In this document: in pieces, positions 9,280 to 17,984 of the stretch
Position numbering within the stretch: position 1 is the stretch's first letter
Layout of the letters: each line of letters opens with the position of its first letter
Assembly (NCBI GenBank): GCA_937942475.1
Contig: CALDEP010000105.1
Location: 1-40,201 of the forward strand
Direction: 5' to 3'
Source: an uncultured Aureispira sp.
GTDB lineage: Bacteria > Bacteroidota > Bacteroidia > Chitinophagales > Saprospiraceae
DNA: 40,201 bases
Notes under the pieces: generated by a model
The model's input: the letters and a program-made list of their open reading frames with translations, nothing else
Told to the model about the DNA's origin: nothing
Databases searched by the model: none
Position numbers and translations under genes: made by a program

Positions 9280-11358
9280 CTATTGTTTAATAATTTGTTT
9301 TTGCTGTGTGAATTGCTCCCCTCTCAAAACAAGGGTATAACAACCAGCATCCCAAGTTGCCGCTTCTGCAATTCCTATACGAATTTGACCTCTTGACAAG
9401 GTTTTTTCAGTCGCATAAACCACTTGACCTAAGGTATTATAAACTAGAATAGAAGCTTGGCTTTCATGCTCAGAATTGCTATATAACTCTACATTCAATA
9501 CCTCCTTAAATGGGTTGGGTGCGACACGCATTGTATAAGGTTCTAGATCGTCAAAAGAAACAATTCTGATTTCTGAATAAGTAGCTTCTCCATTGATTTC
9601 GACCATTTTTAGTCGGTAATAATTACGCCCCAAATAAGGTGCTTCATCTTTCCAAGTATAATAATTGGTTTGATTTTTTGCCTGAGTAGAAATAGATGTC
9701 AGCCTTTCAAAGTGAACACCATCCACACTACGCTCCAAGTCAAAATGACTCATATTGCGTTCTTCTTTTGTACTCCAAGTCAAGTCAACGCTTTTAGCGA
9801 CTCGTTTTGCCTCAAAATCCAGCAATTTTAAATCTAATAAAATGGCTGTTCCCGTTGTGGTGCCTCCAACAGGCACGACTCCCGTAATCAAACCACCACC
9901 AGAAAAACTATTGATGTCATGAATTTCAACATAGTTAGTTCCATTTGGAGCTGTTTGATTGTCCATAAAGTTCGTCAATTCTATCCCCGTATAAACCCCT
10001 TCTGGATGCAAAGAAGTTGGGGTACTGTAGGGTACTCCCGTCGTTTTGAAAAAATAGGTAGGACTTTGCACGCCACCATTCGTTCCTTGCCAATTCGCTG
10101 CTACCGTATTCATAGCGGCACGCTCTGCTCCTTGATAATAAAAACGAATCCAAACGGGATCAACAAGGTTACCAGAAAGCACCTCCACGTTCCAATAACG
10201 CCCCATTACAAATCGAGCAAGTTGCTGAGGAACATCCGTTCGCTTATAACAATCAGAGGTTGAATTATTGCGTACTTGAATGTTTGCTTGAGCAGTAAAA
10301 CTATTATTTCCTAAATTCATAGGATCGTGTGCAATTGCAAAAAGTAAATCATCAGGATCACTACTATTATAATAATACGTCCAATCTACCCCTGATTCTG
10401 TAACCGTACAACTAGCATCTGAACTTGTTAACGTATTAACAGGCGTATAAGTAGGTTCTTTTACGCTTGCCGTTACCAAAGTACGTGGGCTAGAACAAGG
10501 TCCACTTCCGCTTGTATAATGGATGTCTCCATTAAAATTACGCACTCGAAAAGTTAATCCAAAAGGATATGATTTTCCGACGCCCTCATACATCGTTAGA
10601 TTTGCATCAGAAGCCCAAACATTACCAACCGTTATTCCATCGGTATAAGACGTTCCTCCACCAAAATCATTGGTAATATAAAAAGAGTAGGTCTGTCCAG
10701 CAGGAATGCTCACATTAACAGGAATAGGAAGCACGGTTGGTAAATTATTACCAGCAGAAGTAATCCCTGTTGCCCCTCCTATGAACGTCCAAGCCCCTGC
10801 ATTTGCTTCAAAACCTACATGTGTCCCTGCTCGATAATAAATTTCATAATTCGCAGTCGTACCAGCATATAAATTGGCGTCAAAATTAGTAATCGTTACC
10901 GCATTCGTTGCGGTTAAATCAAACATACAGCCTCGTTGTCCATTATTAGAATTATAAGGTGCGGTCAAAAAAGAAGCGCCGCCACTAGCTCCTCCAACAA
11001 CTTCTTCTACCCAATAATTGGTTGTTCCTCCAACTGTCGGGCTAAAGGTAGCGCCTGTTCCTATGGCAGTTCCTCCTAAGGCAAGGCTGTACCAATTCAA
11101 CACCCCTCCTGCGGAAGCCGTTGCGGTCAAATTAGCTGCCATTCCTGGTCCACATAAATTATCACCACTGGCAACAGGAGCTGGGGGAGCCGTTCGCCCA
11201 TTGTTCTGATGATTGGGATTTACTTGTTGAAGAATGGATAAATCGCTTACCTCTTGACCGTAATTTTTTTGCGCTAAGTCGTCTACTGTCTGAGCGGATA
11301 AATCAATCGTAGCTAAAAGGGTTATAGCTGCAATAGTGTATGTAAATAATTTTTTCAT
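9280..11358 (-). CDS. Secreted protein with Ig-like domain and C-terminal type IX secretion sorting domain
   Basis: 692 residues from the ATG at 11358; the frame extends upstream to 11448, but only from 11358 does it begin with a proper signal peptide (MKKLFTYTIAAITLLATIDLSAQ). An Ig-like unit of the Bacteroidota adhesin type follows (GGVLNWYSLALGGTAIGTG, TFSPTVGGTTNYWVEE). The central part is beta-rich and unassigned. Near residue 535 there is a fibronectin/Por-associated unit (KSVDLTWSTKEERNMSHFDL, typical 'V.L.W.T..E.N...F.IERS' signature), and the last 85 residues are a Por/T9SS type A sorting domain (VAPNPFKEVLNVELYS ... GCYTLVLRGEQFTQQKQIIK). It should be exported through Sec, then the type IX system. 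A tandem repeat of 21-bp period precedes it (11452-11482), and a strong terminator follows. Confidence 0.88.
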   Translation of the reverse strand: MKKLFTYTIAAITLLATIDLSAQTVDDLAQKNYGQEVSDLSILQQVNPNHQNNGRTAPPAPVASGDNLCGPGMAANLTATASAGGVLNWYSLALGGTAIGTGATFSPTVGGTTNYWVEEVVGGASGGASFLTAPYNSNNGQRGCMFDLTATNAVTITNFDANLYAGTTANYEIYYRAGTHVGFEANAGAWTFIGGATGITSAGNNLPTVLPIPVNVSIPAGQTYSFYITNDFGGGTSYTDGITVGNVWASDANLTMYEGVGKSYPFGLTFRVRNFNGDIHYTSGSGPCSSPRTLVTASVKEPTYTPVNTLTSSDASCTVTESGVDWTYYYNSSDPDDLLFAIAHDPMNLGNNSFTAQANIQVRNNSTSDCYKRTDVPQQLARFVMGRYWNVEVLSGNLVDPVWIRFYYQGAERAAMNTVAANWQGTNGGVQSPTYFFKTTGVPYSTPTSLHPEGVYTGIELTNFMDNQTAPNGTNYVEIHDINSFSGGGLITGVVPVGGTTTGTAILLDLKLLDFEAKRVAKSVDLTWSTKEERNMSHFDLERSVDGVHFERLTSISTQAKNQTNYYTWKDEAPYLGRNYYRLKMVEINGEATYSEIRIVSFDDLEPYTMRVAPNPFKEVLNVELYSNSEHESQASILVYNTLGQVVYATEKTLSRGQIRIGIAEAATWDAGCYTLVLRGEQFTQQKQIIKQ

Positions 11359-11451
11359 TTGTTGTAATTTGTGTGATTTGTGATTTAATGGTTGGGACGA
11401 AAATTTTACAACATTTTCTTTAACACAAAGTAAAGCCTTCACAAACATTCA

Positions 11452-11482
11452 AAACGGACATCCTTGCTTCCTAAACGGACAT
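11452..11482 (-). promoter_or_regulatory. Tandem 10-mer with 21-bp period upstream of the T9SS cargo gene
   Basis: AAACGGACAT occurs at 11452-11461 and again at 11473-11482 (ATGTCCGTTT on the minus strand), an exact 21-bp period. It is 94-124 bp before the start codon at 11358. On the minus strand the promoter-proximal copy runs into TTTTG, which stands about 17 bp before TACTTTG, a near match to the Bacteroidota promoter. The direct-repeat geometry fits a LytTR-type activator, although the sequence differs from the TTTGGGAAG sites. Confidence 0.45.
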
Positions 11483-11550
11483 ATTGGCTTTGGAGGCTTT
11501 TTTAAGCTATTTCTGTCTATTCTGGAAGCCTTCTTTTGTTCTTTTTTTAA

Positions 11551-11770
11551 TAACTGATGTTACGCAGAATTTTTTTATTCCTATTAAGAACCCGAAATTT
11601 GCTCCTTGAACCTTTGTTTTAATTTTTAATGTTGAATGCTTAATTTTTAATGCTAATTCTATTATAAAGCATTCAACATTAAAAATTAAGCATTCAACAT
11701 TCAGAATAAATTTATACAGGAACATTAATTTTTTATCTCCTTAATTGTGTTTTTGCGTAACATGAGTTAA
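11551..11770. mobile_element. MITE-like element, copy 1
   Basis: About 220 bp. Left end TAACTGATGTTACGCA, right end TGCGTAACATGAGTTA: terminal inverted repeats with one mismatch. Inside, ATTTTTAATGTTGAATGCTT-type units are mirrored by AAGCATTCAACATTAAAAAT, giving a long hairpin. Read on the minus strand it is nearly identical to copy 4 (32068-32313) over about 105 bp. There is no transposase. It fills much of the gap 11359-11889; no other gene was seen there. Confidence 0.75.
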
Positions 11771-11889
11771 TAAAAAGAATCCCTTTGATCTTTTTTCTTC
11801 ATCTAGCATGGCATAACTTTTGACAAAACAGAAGGGTATATTATCCATCATAACCCACCCACTTCTATCAAACTGAAACATTCTATTTA

Positions 11890-12486
11890 ATGAAACATCT
11901 ACTCGTACTTCTTAGTCTATTTGTCTTAACTCATAGTAGTTTTGCACAACAATCTTTTAGTGCAAAAGGAAACAATGCGCTCAAAGTTGATATTCCTAAC
12001 CGTAACTTCTCTGTTCAGCAAACAAAAGCACAGAGTATCATTGTTGATATTGAGGTTAGTACGAACTATCCCAAAGCAGTGATTGAGCAACTGCAAAAAG
12101 TAAATCGTTACAAAGTAACGTCTAAATCACAAGACGGCACCTTTGTTTTAAGTCTGCCTAATCTCAAAAATGGCGTTACGATAGGTGGAAAAGCCTTGAC
12201 GGAAACCATTAAGCTTAGTGTAAAAATGCCTAATGGATTCACGACTAAAGGAAATACTATATTTAAGGCTGAAAATCAAAAAACAATTGACCAATCGGTT
12301 CAAGTAAATGTCCGTTTTGTCTATCCAACAGGACGTACTGCTGCACCTCAAGCCAAAGCGCCTAGCAAAGGAGGAGCGGTGAAACGTTCTGCCAAGAAAA
12401 AAGTGCCTAATTCAACGAATGAAGTCCAAGCCTTATATGGTGACATCATTATTGGAAATATGCCTATTGATGATTTTTACGATTAA
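11890..12486 (+). CDS. Secreted protein of unknown function
   Basis: 198 residues beginning with a clear signal peptide (MKHLLVLLSLFVLTHSSFAQ). The body is beta-strand-like with Lys and Thr (SIIVDIEVSTNYPKAVIEQL, VTIGGKALTETIKLSVKMP), and residues about 150-170 form a basic, Ala/Lys-rich stretch (APSKGGAVKRSAKKK). No family is recognised and no catalytic motif is seen. It stands alone, after MITE copy 1 and before the OmpH-like gene with a repeat-rich gap of 321 bp. Periplasmic or surface location is inferred from the leader alone. Confidence 0.75.
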   Translation: MKHLLVLLSLFVLTHSSFAQQSFSAKGNNALKVDIPNRNFSVQQTKAQSIIVDIEVSTNYPKAVIEQLQKVNRYKVTSKSQDGTFVLSLPNLKNGVTIGGKALTETIKLSVKMPNGFTTKGNTIFKAENQKTIDQSVQVNVRFVYPTGRTAAPQAKAPSKGGAVKRSAKKKVPNSTNEVQALYGDIIIGNMPIDDFYD

Positions 12487-12560
12487 ATTTTATCGTCTAA
12501 AGTTCCTTAGGAATGAGAAAGAAATAAAGTGAACAAGTGTTGTTAAATATTTTTGAGGAT

Positions 12561-12720
12561 GAAAGTTTTAAAAAATGAGTAGTGTAACGGGTTACACGTC
12601 CGACCACGAAGTAGCAGCGAAGCTATTTTTTTGAAACTTTCAGACCAAAAAGATGACGCAAAACGTTCATTTTATTTTTTGAACGTTCCTTATCTCTACT
12701 AATTTGAATTTTGCGTTAAG
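12561..12720. repeat. Nested inverted repeats with a fragment of the modular repeat
   Basis: The region upstream of the OmpH-like gene contains three stacked inverted repeats: GAAAGTTTTAAAAAA (12561-12575) against TTTTTTTGAAACTTTC (12626-12641); inside it GTGTAACGGGTTACAC (12582-12597); and further on AACGTTCA (12662-12669) against TGAACGTT (12680-12687), flanked by ACGCAAAA/TTTTGCGT (12656-12663, 12709-12716). A module GACCACGAAGTAGCAGCGAA (around 12603) is shared with the A-type repeats. It may be a decayed mobile element. TAAATTTG at 12739-12746 could be the -7 box of the next gene, but no well-spaced -33 box was found. No gene is seen in 12487-12807. Confidence 0.5.
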
Positions 12721-12807
12721 ATAATTCGTAATTTATTGTAAATTTGTAATTTAGAATCGAATATAATTCCTCAATAAGTTGTTATCAACTTCCAACAAAT
12801 CAATGCA

Positions 12808-13320
12808 ATGAAATACTTACTTTTACTCATACTATCGAGTTTTCTTTTAACAACTAGTGCTTTTGGACAACAAGAAAAGATTGGCTTTTTTAGTTCTTCC
12901 AAATTAGTTGCCCTTTTTCCTGAAGCCAAAACAATTCAAGTCGAAATTGAAAAAATGAGCACGGAAAAGCAAACCGTCGGAACGGCTTTAGAGAACGAAC
13001 TTAAATCTAAAGTTCAAAATTTTGAAAAAGAAAAAGCGGGTCTAGCAAAGATCTTACAAGAATCTCGTATTGAAGAAATAAGAAATCTTGAAGGCAAAAT
13101 TCAAAATTATTACGCTACTGCTCGTAAAGAAATAGACACCAAACGTCAAGAACTGTTAAAACCTGTTTTTGAAAAGGTAAATGCTGGCATCAAAAAGGTA
13201 GCAGAAAAACACAAATATACGGCAATCATTGATTTGGATACTGGCGGTCAGTTTCTATTATATATTGATGCTTCTAGAGATATTTTAGAGTTAATGAAAA
13301 CAGAATTAGGGCTAAAGTAA
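12808..13320 (+). CDS. OmpH/Skp-family periplasmic chaperone
   Basis: 170 residues, the usual size for the family. Signal peptide 1-21 (MKYLLLLILSSFLLTTSAFG), then the OmpH start motif KIGFFSSSKLVALFPEAKTI (compare 'kigyvd...l...Pe'), a long charged coiled coil (about 50-120, EKEKAGLAKILQESRIEEIRN) and the C-terminal beta part EKHKYTAIIDLDTGGQFLLY ending ASRDILELMKTELGLK. Skp-type proteins are trimeric and hold unfolded outer-membrane proteins in the periplasm. In Bacteroidota several OmpH copies are normal, often next to bamA; here it is a single-gene unit ended by a strong terminator at 13343-13390. Confidence 0.88.
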   Translation: MKYLLLLILSSFLLTTSAFGQQEKIGFFSSSKLVALFPEAKTIQVEIEKMSTEKQTVGTALENELKSKVQNFEKEKAGLAKILQESRIEEIRNLEGKIQNYYATARKEIDTKRQELLKPVFEKVNAGIKKVAEKHKYTAIIDLDTGGQFLLYIDASRDILELMKTELGLK

Positions 13321-13342
13321 GTTGCTCGTTTTCTATTTCCTC

Positions 13343-13390
13343 AAGCCACACCAAGCTAAATTAGTTCGCTCGGTGTGGCTTTTTTATTTT
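13343..13390 (+). terminator. Rho-independent terminator after the OmpH-like gene
   Basis: AAGCCACACCAAGC (13343-13356) pairs with GCTCGGTGTGGCTT (13368-13381) with one mismatch, followed by a T-rich tract (TTTTTATTTT). It is placed 23 bp after the stop codon. Confidence 0.88.
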
Positions 13391-13460
13391 CTTCGCAGGC
13401 AGAAAGCAGCCATCCATTCAAAAAATTAAGTCACATTAACTTAACATAAGCCGCCTTTTT

Positions 13461-13492
13461 TTGCTAGGCTTAAGACAATTTGAGTATATTTG
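13461..13492 (+). promoter_or_regulatory. Bacteroidota-type promoter for the DUF4956-VTC-CotH operon
   Basis: TTG (13461-13463), 21-bp spacer, TATATTTG (13485-13492), a perfect match to the TAnnTTTG -7 element used by Bacteroidota primary sigma factor. It predicts a leader of about 95-100 nt before the ATG at 13597. Confidence 0.6.
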
Positions 13493-13596
13493 CCGTGAAA
13501 ATATTAATTACTGTTTATTCTTACTACCCTGCTTCATGCTAATTCTCATTTAGACAAATAGGAATTTTATCATCAAGTAGTTTACGTTATCTAAAT

Positions 13597-14271
13597 ATGA
13601 ACATAGAACAGCTCATAGAGAATTTTAATAATTCTGTCAACATTTATGCCTTCTTACTGAACCTAATTGTTGCGACAGTTTTAAGCCTTTTACTGGGTCA
13701 ATTTTATATGCGATTCGGAAACGCCGTTGCCAATCGTCAAAAATTTGCTACTAACTTTATTCCTCTAGCACTAACAACTGTTCTGATTATTACCATTATC
13801 AAAACATCTATTGCACTTTCCTTGGGCTTAGTTGGGGCATTGTCTATCGTTCGTTTTAGAGCAGCCATTAAAGACCCAGAAGAACTGATTTATTTGTTTT
13901 TAGTCATTGCTATCGGCTTGGCAACAGGCGCTAATTATCCTATATTAGCTAGTATTGCTGTTTTATTTATCTTGGTTTTATTGTTCATCAATTACAAAAT
14001 CCAAGATCGCAGTCGATATGCTAAGGAAAATATGATTTATGTCAATATTGCTTCTGAAACAACCAATATTGATGCCTTTATAAATACCTTGAGGGATAAG
14101 ATGGATTATGTAGAATTAAAAAGAATGGATCGGATGTCAACAGGAGTAGACATTACCTTTATTTGCAAAGCGCCTAGTTTGGATGCCATTACTGCCATGC
14201 AAGAGCTCATTGTTACTTCTACGCCAAATACAACCGTTTCTATTGTTGATCAACCAGATTTGATTGTTTAA
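13597..14271 (+). CDS. DUF4956-family membrane protein
   Basis: 224 residues. Four hydrophobic segments lie in the first 130 residues (about 17-40, 53-75, 78-85/95-110 and 112-132), with the conserved DUF4956 block GLVGALSIVRFRAAIKDPEE between them; the remaining 90 residues are soluble (NIASETTNIDAFINTLRDK ... VDITFICKAP) and look like a small ACT/ferredoxin-like fold. DUF4956 proteins are commonly encoded next to VTC-domain and CotH proteins, as here: VTC starts 62 bp after, CotH 93 bp after that. The operon has its own promoter at 13461-13492. The biochemical role of DUF4956 is not established; a membrane scaffold or regulator for the VTC protein is an inference. Confidence 0.88.
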   Translation: MNIEQLIENFNNSVNIYAFLLNLIVATVLSLLLGQFYMRFGNAVANRQKFATNFIPLALTTVLIITIIKTSIALSLGLVGALSIVRFRAAIKDPEELIYLFLVIAIGLATGANYPILASIAVLFILVLLFINYKIQDRSRYAKENMIYVNIASETTNIDAFINTLRDKMDYVELKRMDRMSTGVDITFICKAPSLDAITAMQELIVTSTPNTTVSIVDQPDLIV

Positions 14272-14333
14272 GTAGAAATCCAGTGCTATTCTGTAGCGTA
14301 AACTTCTATCCTTACATATGAATTAATACAGCT

Positions 14334-14966
14334 ATGCGTTTTGAACGAAAATATAGGGTGGAGAATTTATCTATGCCACACATTAAACAGATTATAAAAT
14401 CGCATCCTGCTTCTTTTTATAAACTGTATCCTAATAGAACTGTTAACAACATTTATTTTGATACGCCAAATATGGTTTGTCTGAACGACAATCTAATGGG
14501 AATTAATGTCCGTAAAAAATATCGTACCCGTTGGTATGGATCAGATATAAGAGCTATTGTAGATCCAAAGCTAGAGGTTAAATACAAAGAAAATGAATTG
14601 GGAGGAAAAACTATTTTTCCACTTTCTTCTTTTGAATTGTCGAATATAAAAGGACTTCAAAAAGAAGTCAATCGGTGGATTCCTCAACAATTTTCATTAC
14701 AAGCTACCTTATTAAACTCTTACGAGCGTTCTTATTGGGGAACCAAAGATGGTAAATTTAGAATCACGATTGACTCTAATTTACGCTTTCATTCCTTGTT
14801 ACATTCCCCAAATTTCAAGCAGTATTTGCATAGAGATCCTGTTGTTATTGTAGAACTAAAGTACGATCGAGAAGATGAAAAAGATTTGCGACGTATTACT
14901 CGTTTCCTACCCTTTCGCTTGTCCAAAAATAGCAAGTATGTAAATGGTATTTTGTTAACACAATAA
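14334..14966 (+). CDS. VTC-domain protein (polyphosphate-polymerase-like)
   Basis: 210 residues, about the length of one VTC catalytic tunnel domain. Conserved features are visible in order: FERKYRV near the N-terminus, TVNNIYFDTPNM, RKKYRTRWYG, LEVKYKENELGGKT, LLNSYERSYW, FRITIDSNLRF and VIVELKYDRE. These supply the rings of Arg/Lys and the acidic metal-binding residues of the tunnel in yeast Vtc4 (known for that family). In bacteria the domain is fused or adjacent to DUF4956 and CotH proteins, and its true product is unclear. No transmembrane segment is present, so it may be recruited to the membrane by the DUF4956 protein. The start ATG at 14334 gives MRFERKYRV, the expected beginning. Confidence 0.9.
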   Translation: MRFERKYRVENLSMPHIKQIIKSHPASFYKLYPNRTVNNIYFDTPNMVCLNDNLMGINVRKKYRTRWYGSDIRAIVDPKLEVKYKENELGGKTIFPLSSFELSNIKGLQKEVNRWIPQQFSLQATLLNSYERSYWGTKDGKFRITIDSNLRFHSLLHSPNFKQYLHRDPVVIVELKYDREDEKDLRRITRFLPFRLSKNSKYVNGILLTQ

Positions 14967-15059
14967 AACTATTCCAAGTATCCATCTCTCCAACGTTCTC
15001 AATGAATTTAGAGATATACCTAAGGACGAATGTAGAAACAATTTGATGATATTACAATT

Positions 15060-17984
15060 ATGATTATACAAACTAATACTGCTAACGAAAGGCAACAGAG
15101 ACAATCCGTTTTACTTAAAAAGGGAGTATCCCTATTAATAGTAGTATTAATAATACTTGGCGTATTTCTTCTAGCCCCTTCTGCTTGGAAGTCATTTAAT
15201 AAAAAAGAAGTTCAAGGAACCCTTCTCGCAGATGCGGAAACCAAAGAGGGCGAATTTTTGGTCTTAAACGAGCATAAAGCAAGTGGTGCCGCAGCACAAA
15301 CAAGTTCGGAAGCTTATGACGGTCGTCATTCCATCAAATTGAGTAAAAATAACATGGCTTATGGTTTCTCAACACAATTAACCGATGTTCATGTTGGGGA
15401 CGAAGTTACGGTAAAAGTATGGGTGCGTTCGCCTTCCAAACAAGTCGCTCGTTTGGTGGTAACCAGTGCTGATGGAAAATCGTTTTACTTGCAAAGTGAA
15501 AAATTTGAATACACAGATGAATGGCAACAAATAGAAGTTTTTCTAGATGTCACAAGCCCCTTCCCTCAAAATATCATCAAAATTTATTGCTTTAATTTTA
15601 ATGAAGAACCTGTTTATTTTGATAACCTTTCTTATTCTAAAAACAGTTCTTACGAAGCAGAATTAGTCAAAAAATGGCAACCTGATAACATTCACATTTT
15701 TGTTAAAGAAGGGGAATACAATAAAATAAAACAAAAACGCCACGAAGCAATACAGCAAGGGATGTTGATTAGCTCGGATGATTCTTGGGTAAAAGGTGCT
15801 ATCTTTCCTAAAGAAAAAAAAGAGGCAAAAATCAGTGTAAAAATGCGACTCAAAGGAGACTGGACCGATCACCTTTTGGGGGATAAATGGTCTTTTAGAG
15901 TGTCGACACAAACCGATAAATCTTGGAATCGTCTAAAGACTTTTTCCTTGCAAAATCCTTCTACACGGGGTTATTTATTAGAATGGGTCTTGCATGAGTT
16001 CTTTAAGTACGAAGACATTCTAACGACTCGTTATGAGTTTATCAACATGAAACTCAATCACAAAGATTTGGGACTTTATGTGTATGAAGAACACTTCTTG
16101 AAACAATTGCCTGAGTTTTCAAAAAAGAAAGAAGGTCCAATCATTCGATTTGTAGAAAGTGGTTTTTGGGAGGCTCAATTGCAACAATTCAAATTAGATG
16201 CTGATTTGGATGGTGAATTAGTCGTTGGCAGCCCTGAAATTAAACCGTTTTCAGAAGGCAAAACTTTCAAAACACCTGTTTTAGCAGAGCAGTATAAAAT
16301 TGCTCAAAATTTACTCTATCAATATCAATATGGATTAAAACCTGCCGAAGAAATTTTTGACATTGATTTGCTTGCTAAGTATTATGTTATTATGGACATT
16401 ACAGCGGGTTATCATGGAATTGCATGGCACAATCAACGGTATTATTACAATCCTGTAACAGGTAAATTAGAGCCAATTGGCTTTGATGGGTTTTCAGATA
16501 TTGGCTTAGATCATGCGCCTCAAAAACCCTTTTTGGGGGTTGACCTTTCTTCCATTGAGGGCAATAATGAGCTGCATCGAAAATTATTTAGAGACAGGGG
16601 CTTTTTGAGAAAATACCATCAATATTTAGAAAAATTTGCCGATGATACTTATCTCAAAAACTTCACGAAGTCTATTTCTACGGCACTGTATTCACGCTTA
16701 AAGATCGTTCAAGAAGAGAAACCCGATTATAATTTCTCTATCCAATATTTATACAAAAGAGCTAGTAATATTCTCAATGCCTTGTATCCAAATACGGCTT
16801 CTTTGCAGAGCAAAACAGTAGAACCTGGTTTGATTGCGGTTTGTAATCGCCACCAAATTCCTATTGAAATTGTTGGCACCATGAGTCAAGCAGGCGGTGT
16901 TATTACTTATGTAGACACGGCTAAAGTTATTTATACGACCCGTTTTAGAGATTTACCAGATTATAGCGAACGGATTGCCGTTCCTATCAACGCAAAATTC
17001 TTCGTTTATCGTGTGATTGGTTTGGATCAAAACTTTTATACTAGTATCAATCCTTGGCCAATTCCAGAGGGTTTGAGTCCTGTTCAGGAGTTAAAAAGCA
17101 CTTTGCGAGAAAATCATCCTGCCTATGCTTACGCTGCTGGACAAACACACCTTATTTTTAAGCAAAACGCTGTTGTTGACGAGCCGATTGTTATTCCTGC
17201 TGGATATGACGTTACGTTTAAGCCTGGAACAAAGGTAGACCTTATCAAAGGTGCTTTTATACTTTCTTATTCTCCTGTTCAATTTCTAGGAACTGAGGCG
17301 GCTCCAATTATGATTCAGTCTAGCGATAGTTCTGCCAGAGCATTTTCCGTTATTCAGGCAGGAGGACAATCTCAAATTAGCCATACTGTATTTTCTAAAT
17401 TAGGGGCTTTTTCTTACAAAGGTTGGAACCTGCCAGGTGCGGTCAACTTCTATGAATCCAATGTTGACATTTACCACAGTGTTTTCACAGACAACAGCTG
17501 TGAAGACATTCTAAATATTGTGCGCTCTGATTTTGATTTTCAATACAATACCATTAGCAATACCTTTGGCGATGGTTTTGATGCCGATTTCTGTAAAGGA
17601 ACGGTCGCCCATTGTTATTTTAACAATACAGGAAATGATGCCATTGACTTTTCTACTAGTGTGGTCACCATTCGAGATTCTAAGATCAAAAATGCTGGTG
17701 ACAAAGGCATTTCTATGGGAGAACAAGGAACTGCCACAATCATTAATACTAGTATTGATGGGGCTGTTATTGGGATTGCTTCAAAAGATTTGTCTAAGAC
17801 AACCGTGACCAATGTAACGCTAAAGAATTGCCAAACAGGCTTTTCTGCTTACCAAAAAAAGCCAGAATATGGACACGGTTTCATTAAAGTTAATTCTTAT
17901 GAGAGTGATAATTCAGGTACTTTACACAGAATATTGCCTGGTTCTAAACTGATCTTAGTGGGTCAAGAAATCTTAGGTAAATAA
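15060..17984 (+). CDS. Membrane-anchored CotH-kinase-family protein with C-terminal right-handed beta-helix
   Basis: 974 residues. One transmembrane helix near the N-terminus (about 23-42, LLIVVLIILGVFLLA), then a jelly-roll carbohydrate-binding-like domain (about 50-195, EAYDGRHSIKLSKN ... EWQQIEVFLDVT), a CotH kinase domain (about 215-570) and a parallel beta-helix (about 715-960) with repeated strands such as IRDSKIKNAGDKGISMGEQ. CotH motifs visible are MRLKGDWTDH, YEEHFLKQ (Glu), HGIAWHNQRYYYNP (449-462) and IGFDGFSD (about 474). CotH of Bacillus is an atypical protein kinase of the spore coat (known); here the target is probably an envelope component. It is the last gene of the DUF4956-VTC-CotH operon. 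The final codons run straight into MITE copy 2, whose first TAA is the stop codon, so the natural C-terminus may have been altered. Confidence 0.9.
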   Translation: MIIQTNTANERQQRQSVLLKKGVSLLIVVLIILGVFLLAPSAWKSFNKKEVQGTLLADAETKEGEFLVLNEHKASGAAAQTSSEAYDGRHSIKLSKNNMAYGFSTQLTDVHVGDEVTVKVWVRSPSKQVARLVVTSADGKSFYLQSEKFEYTDEWQQIEVFLDVTSPFPQNIIKIYCFNFNEEPVYFDNLSYSKNSSYEAELVKKWQPDNIHIFVKEGEYNKIKQKRHEAIQQGMLISSDDSWVKGAIFPKEKKEAKISVKMRLKGDWTDHLLGDKWSFRVSTQTDKSWNRLKTFSLQNPSTRGYLLEWVLHEFFKYEDILTTRYEFINMKLNHKDLGLYVYEEHFLKQLPEFSKKKEGPIIRFVESGFWEAQLQQFKLDADLDGELVVGSPEIKPFSEGKTFKTPVLAEQYKIAQNLLYQYQYGLKPAEEIFDIDLLAKYYVIMDITAGYHGIAWHNQRYYYNPVTGKLEPIGFDGFSDIGLDHAPQKPFLGVDLSSIEGNNELHRKLFRDRGFLRKYHQYLEKFADDTYLKNFTKSISTALYSRLKIVQEEKPDYNFSIQYLYKRASNILNALYPNTASLQSKTVEPGLIAVCNRHQIPIEIVGTMSQAGGVITYVDTAKVIYTTRFRDLPDYSERIAVPINAKFFVYRVIGLDQNFYTSINPWPIPEGLSPVQELKSTLRENHPAYAYAAGQTHLIFKQNAVVDEPIVIPAGYDVTFKPGTKVDLIKGAFILSYSPVQFLGTEAAPIMIQSSDSSARAFSVIQAGGQSQISHTVFSKLGAFSYKGWNLPGAVNFYESNVDIYHSVFTDNSCEDILNIVRSDFDFQYNTISNTFGDGFDADFCKGTVAHCYFNNTGNDAIDFSTSVVTIRDSKIKNAGDKGISMGEQGTATIINTSIDGAVIGIASKDLSKTTVTNVTLKNCQTGFSAYQKKPEYGHGFIKVNSYESDNSGTLHRILPGSKLILVGQEILGK

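Noticed and set aside
9060-9300. tRNA or structured RNA gene in the hairpin-rich gap
   Set aside because: No cloverleaf or T-loop (GGTTCGAATCC-like) sequence; the hairpins are explained by a terminator and repeat modules.
11359-11448. 30-residue N-terminal extension of the T9SS cargo protein
   Set aside because: The downstream ATG at 11358 begins a canonical signal peptide; the extension would bury it.
11507-11725. 72-residue minus-strand frame within MITE copy 1
   Set aside because: Its sequence is mainly the translated inverted repeat of the element (repeated NVECLIFNVEC), without a plausible start context.
11551-11770. Repeated GAATGCTTAATTTTTAATG units as a possible CRISPR array
   Set aside because: Units are few, are mirrored as inverted repeats, have no regular unique spacers and no cas genes are present; they are internal arms of a MITE-like element.
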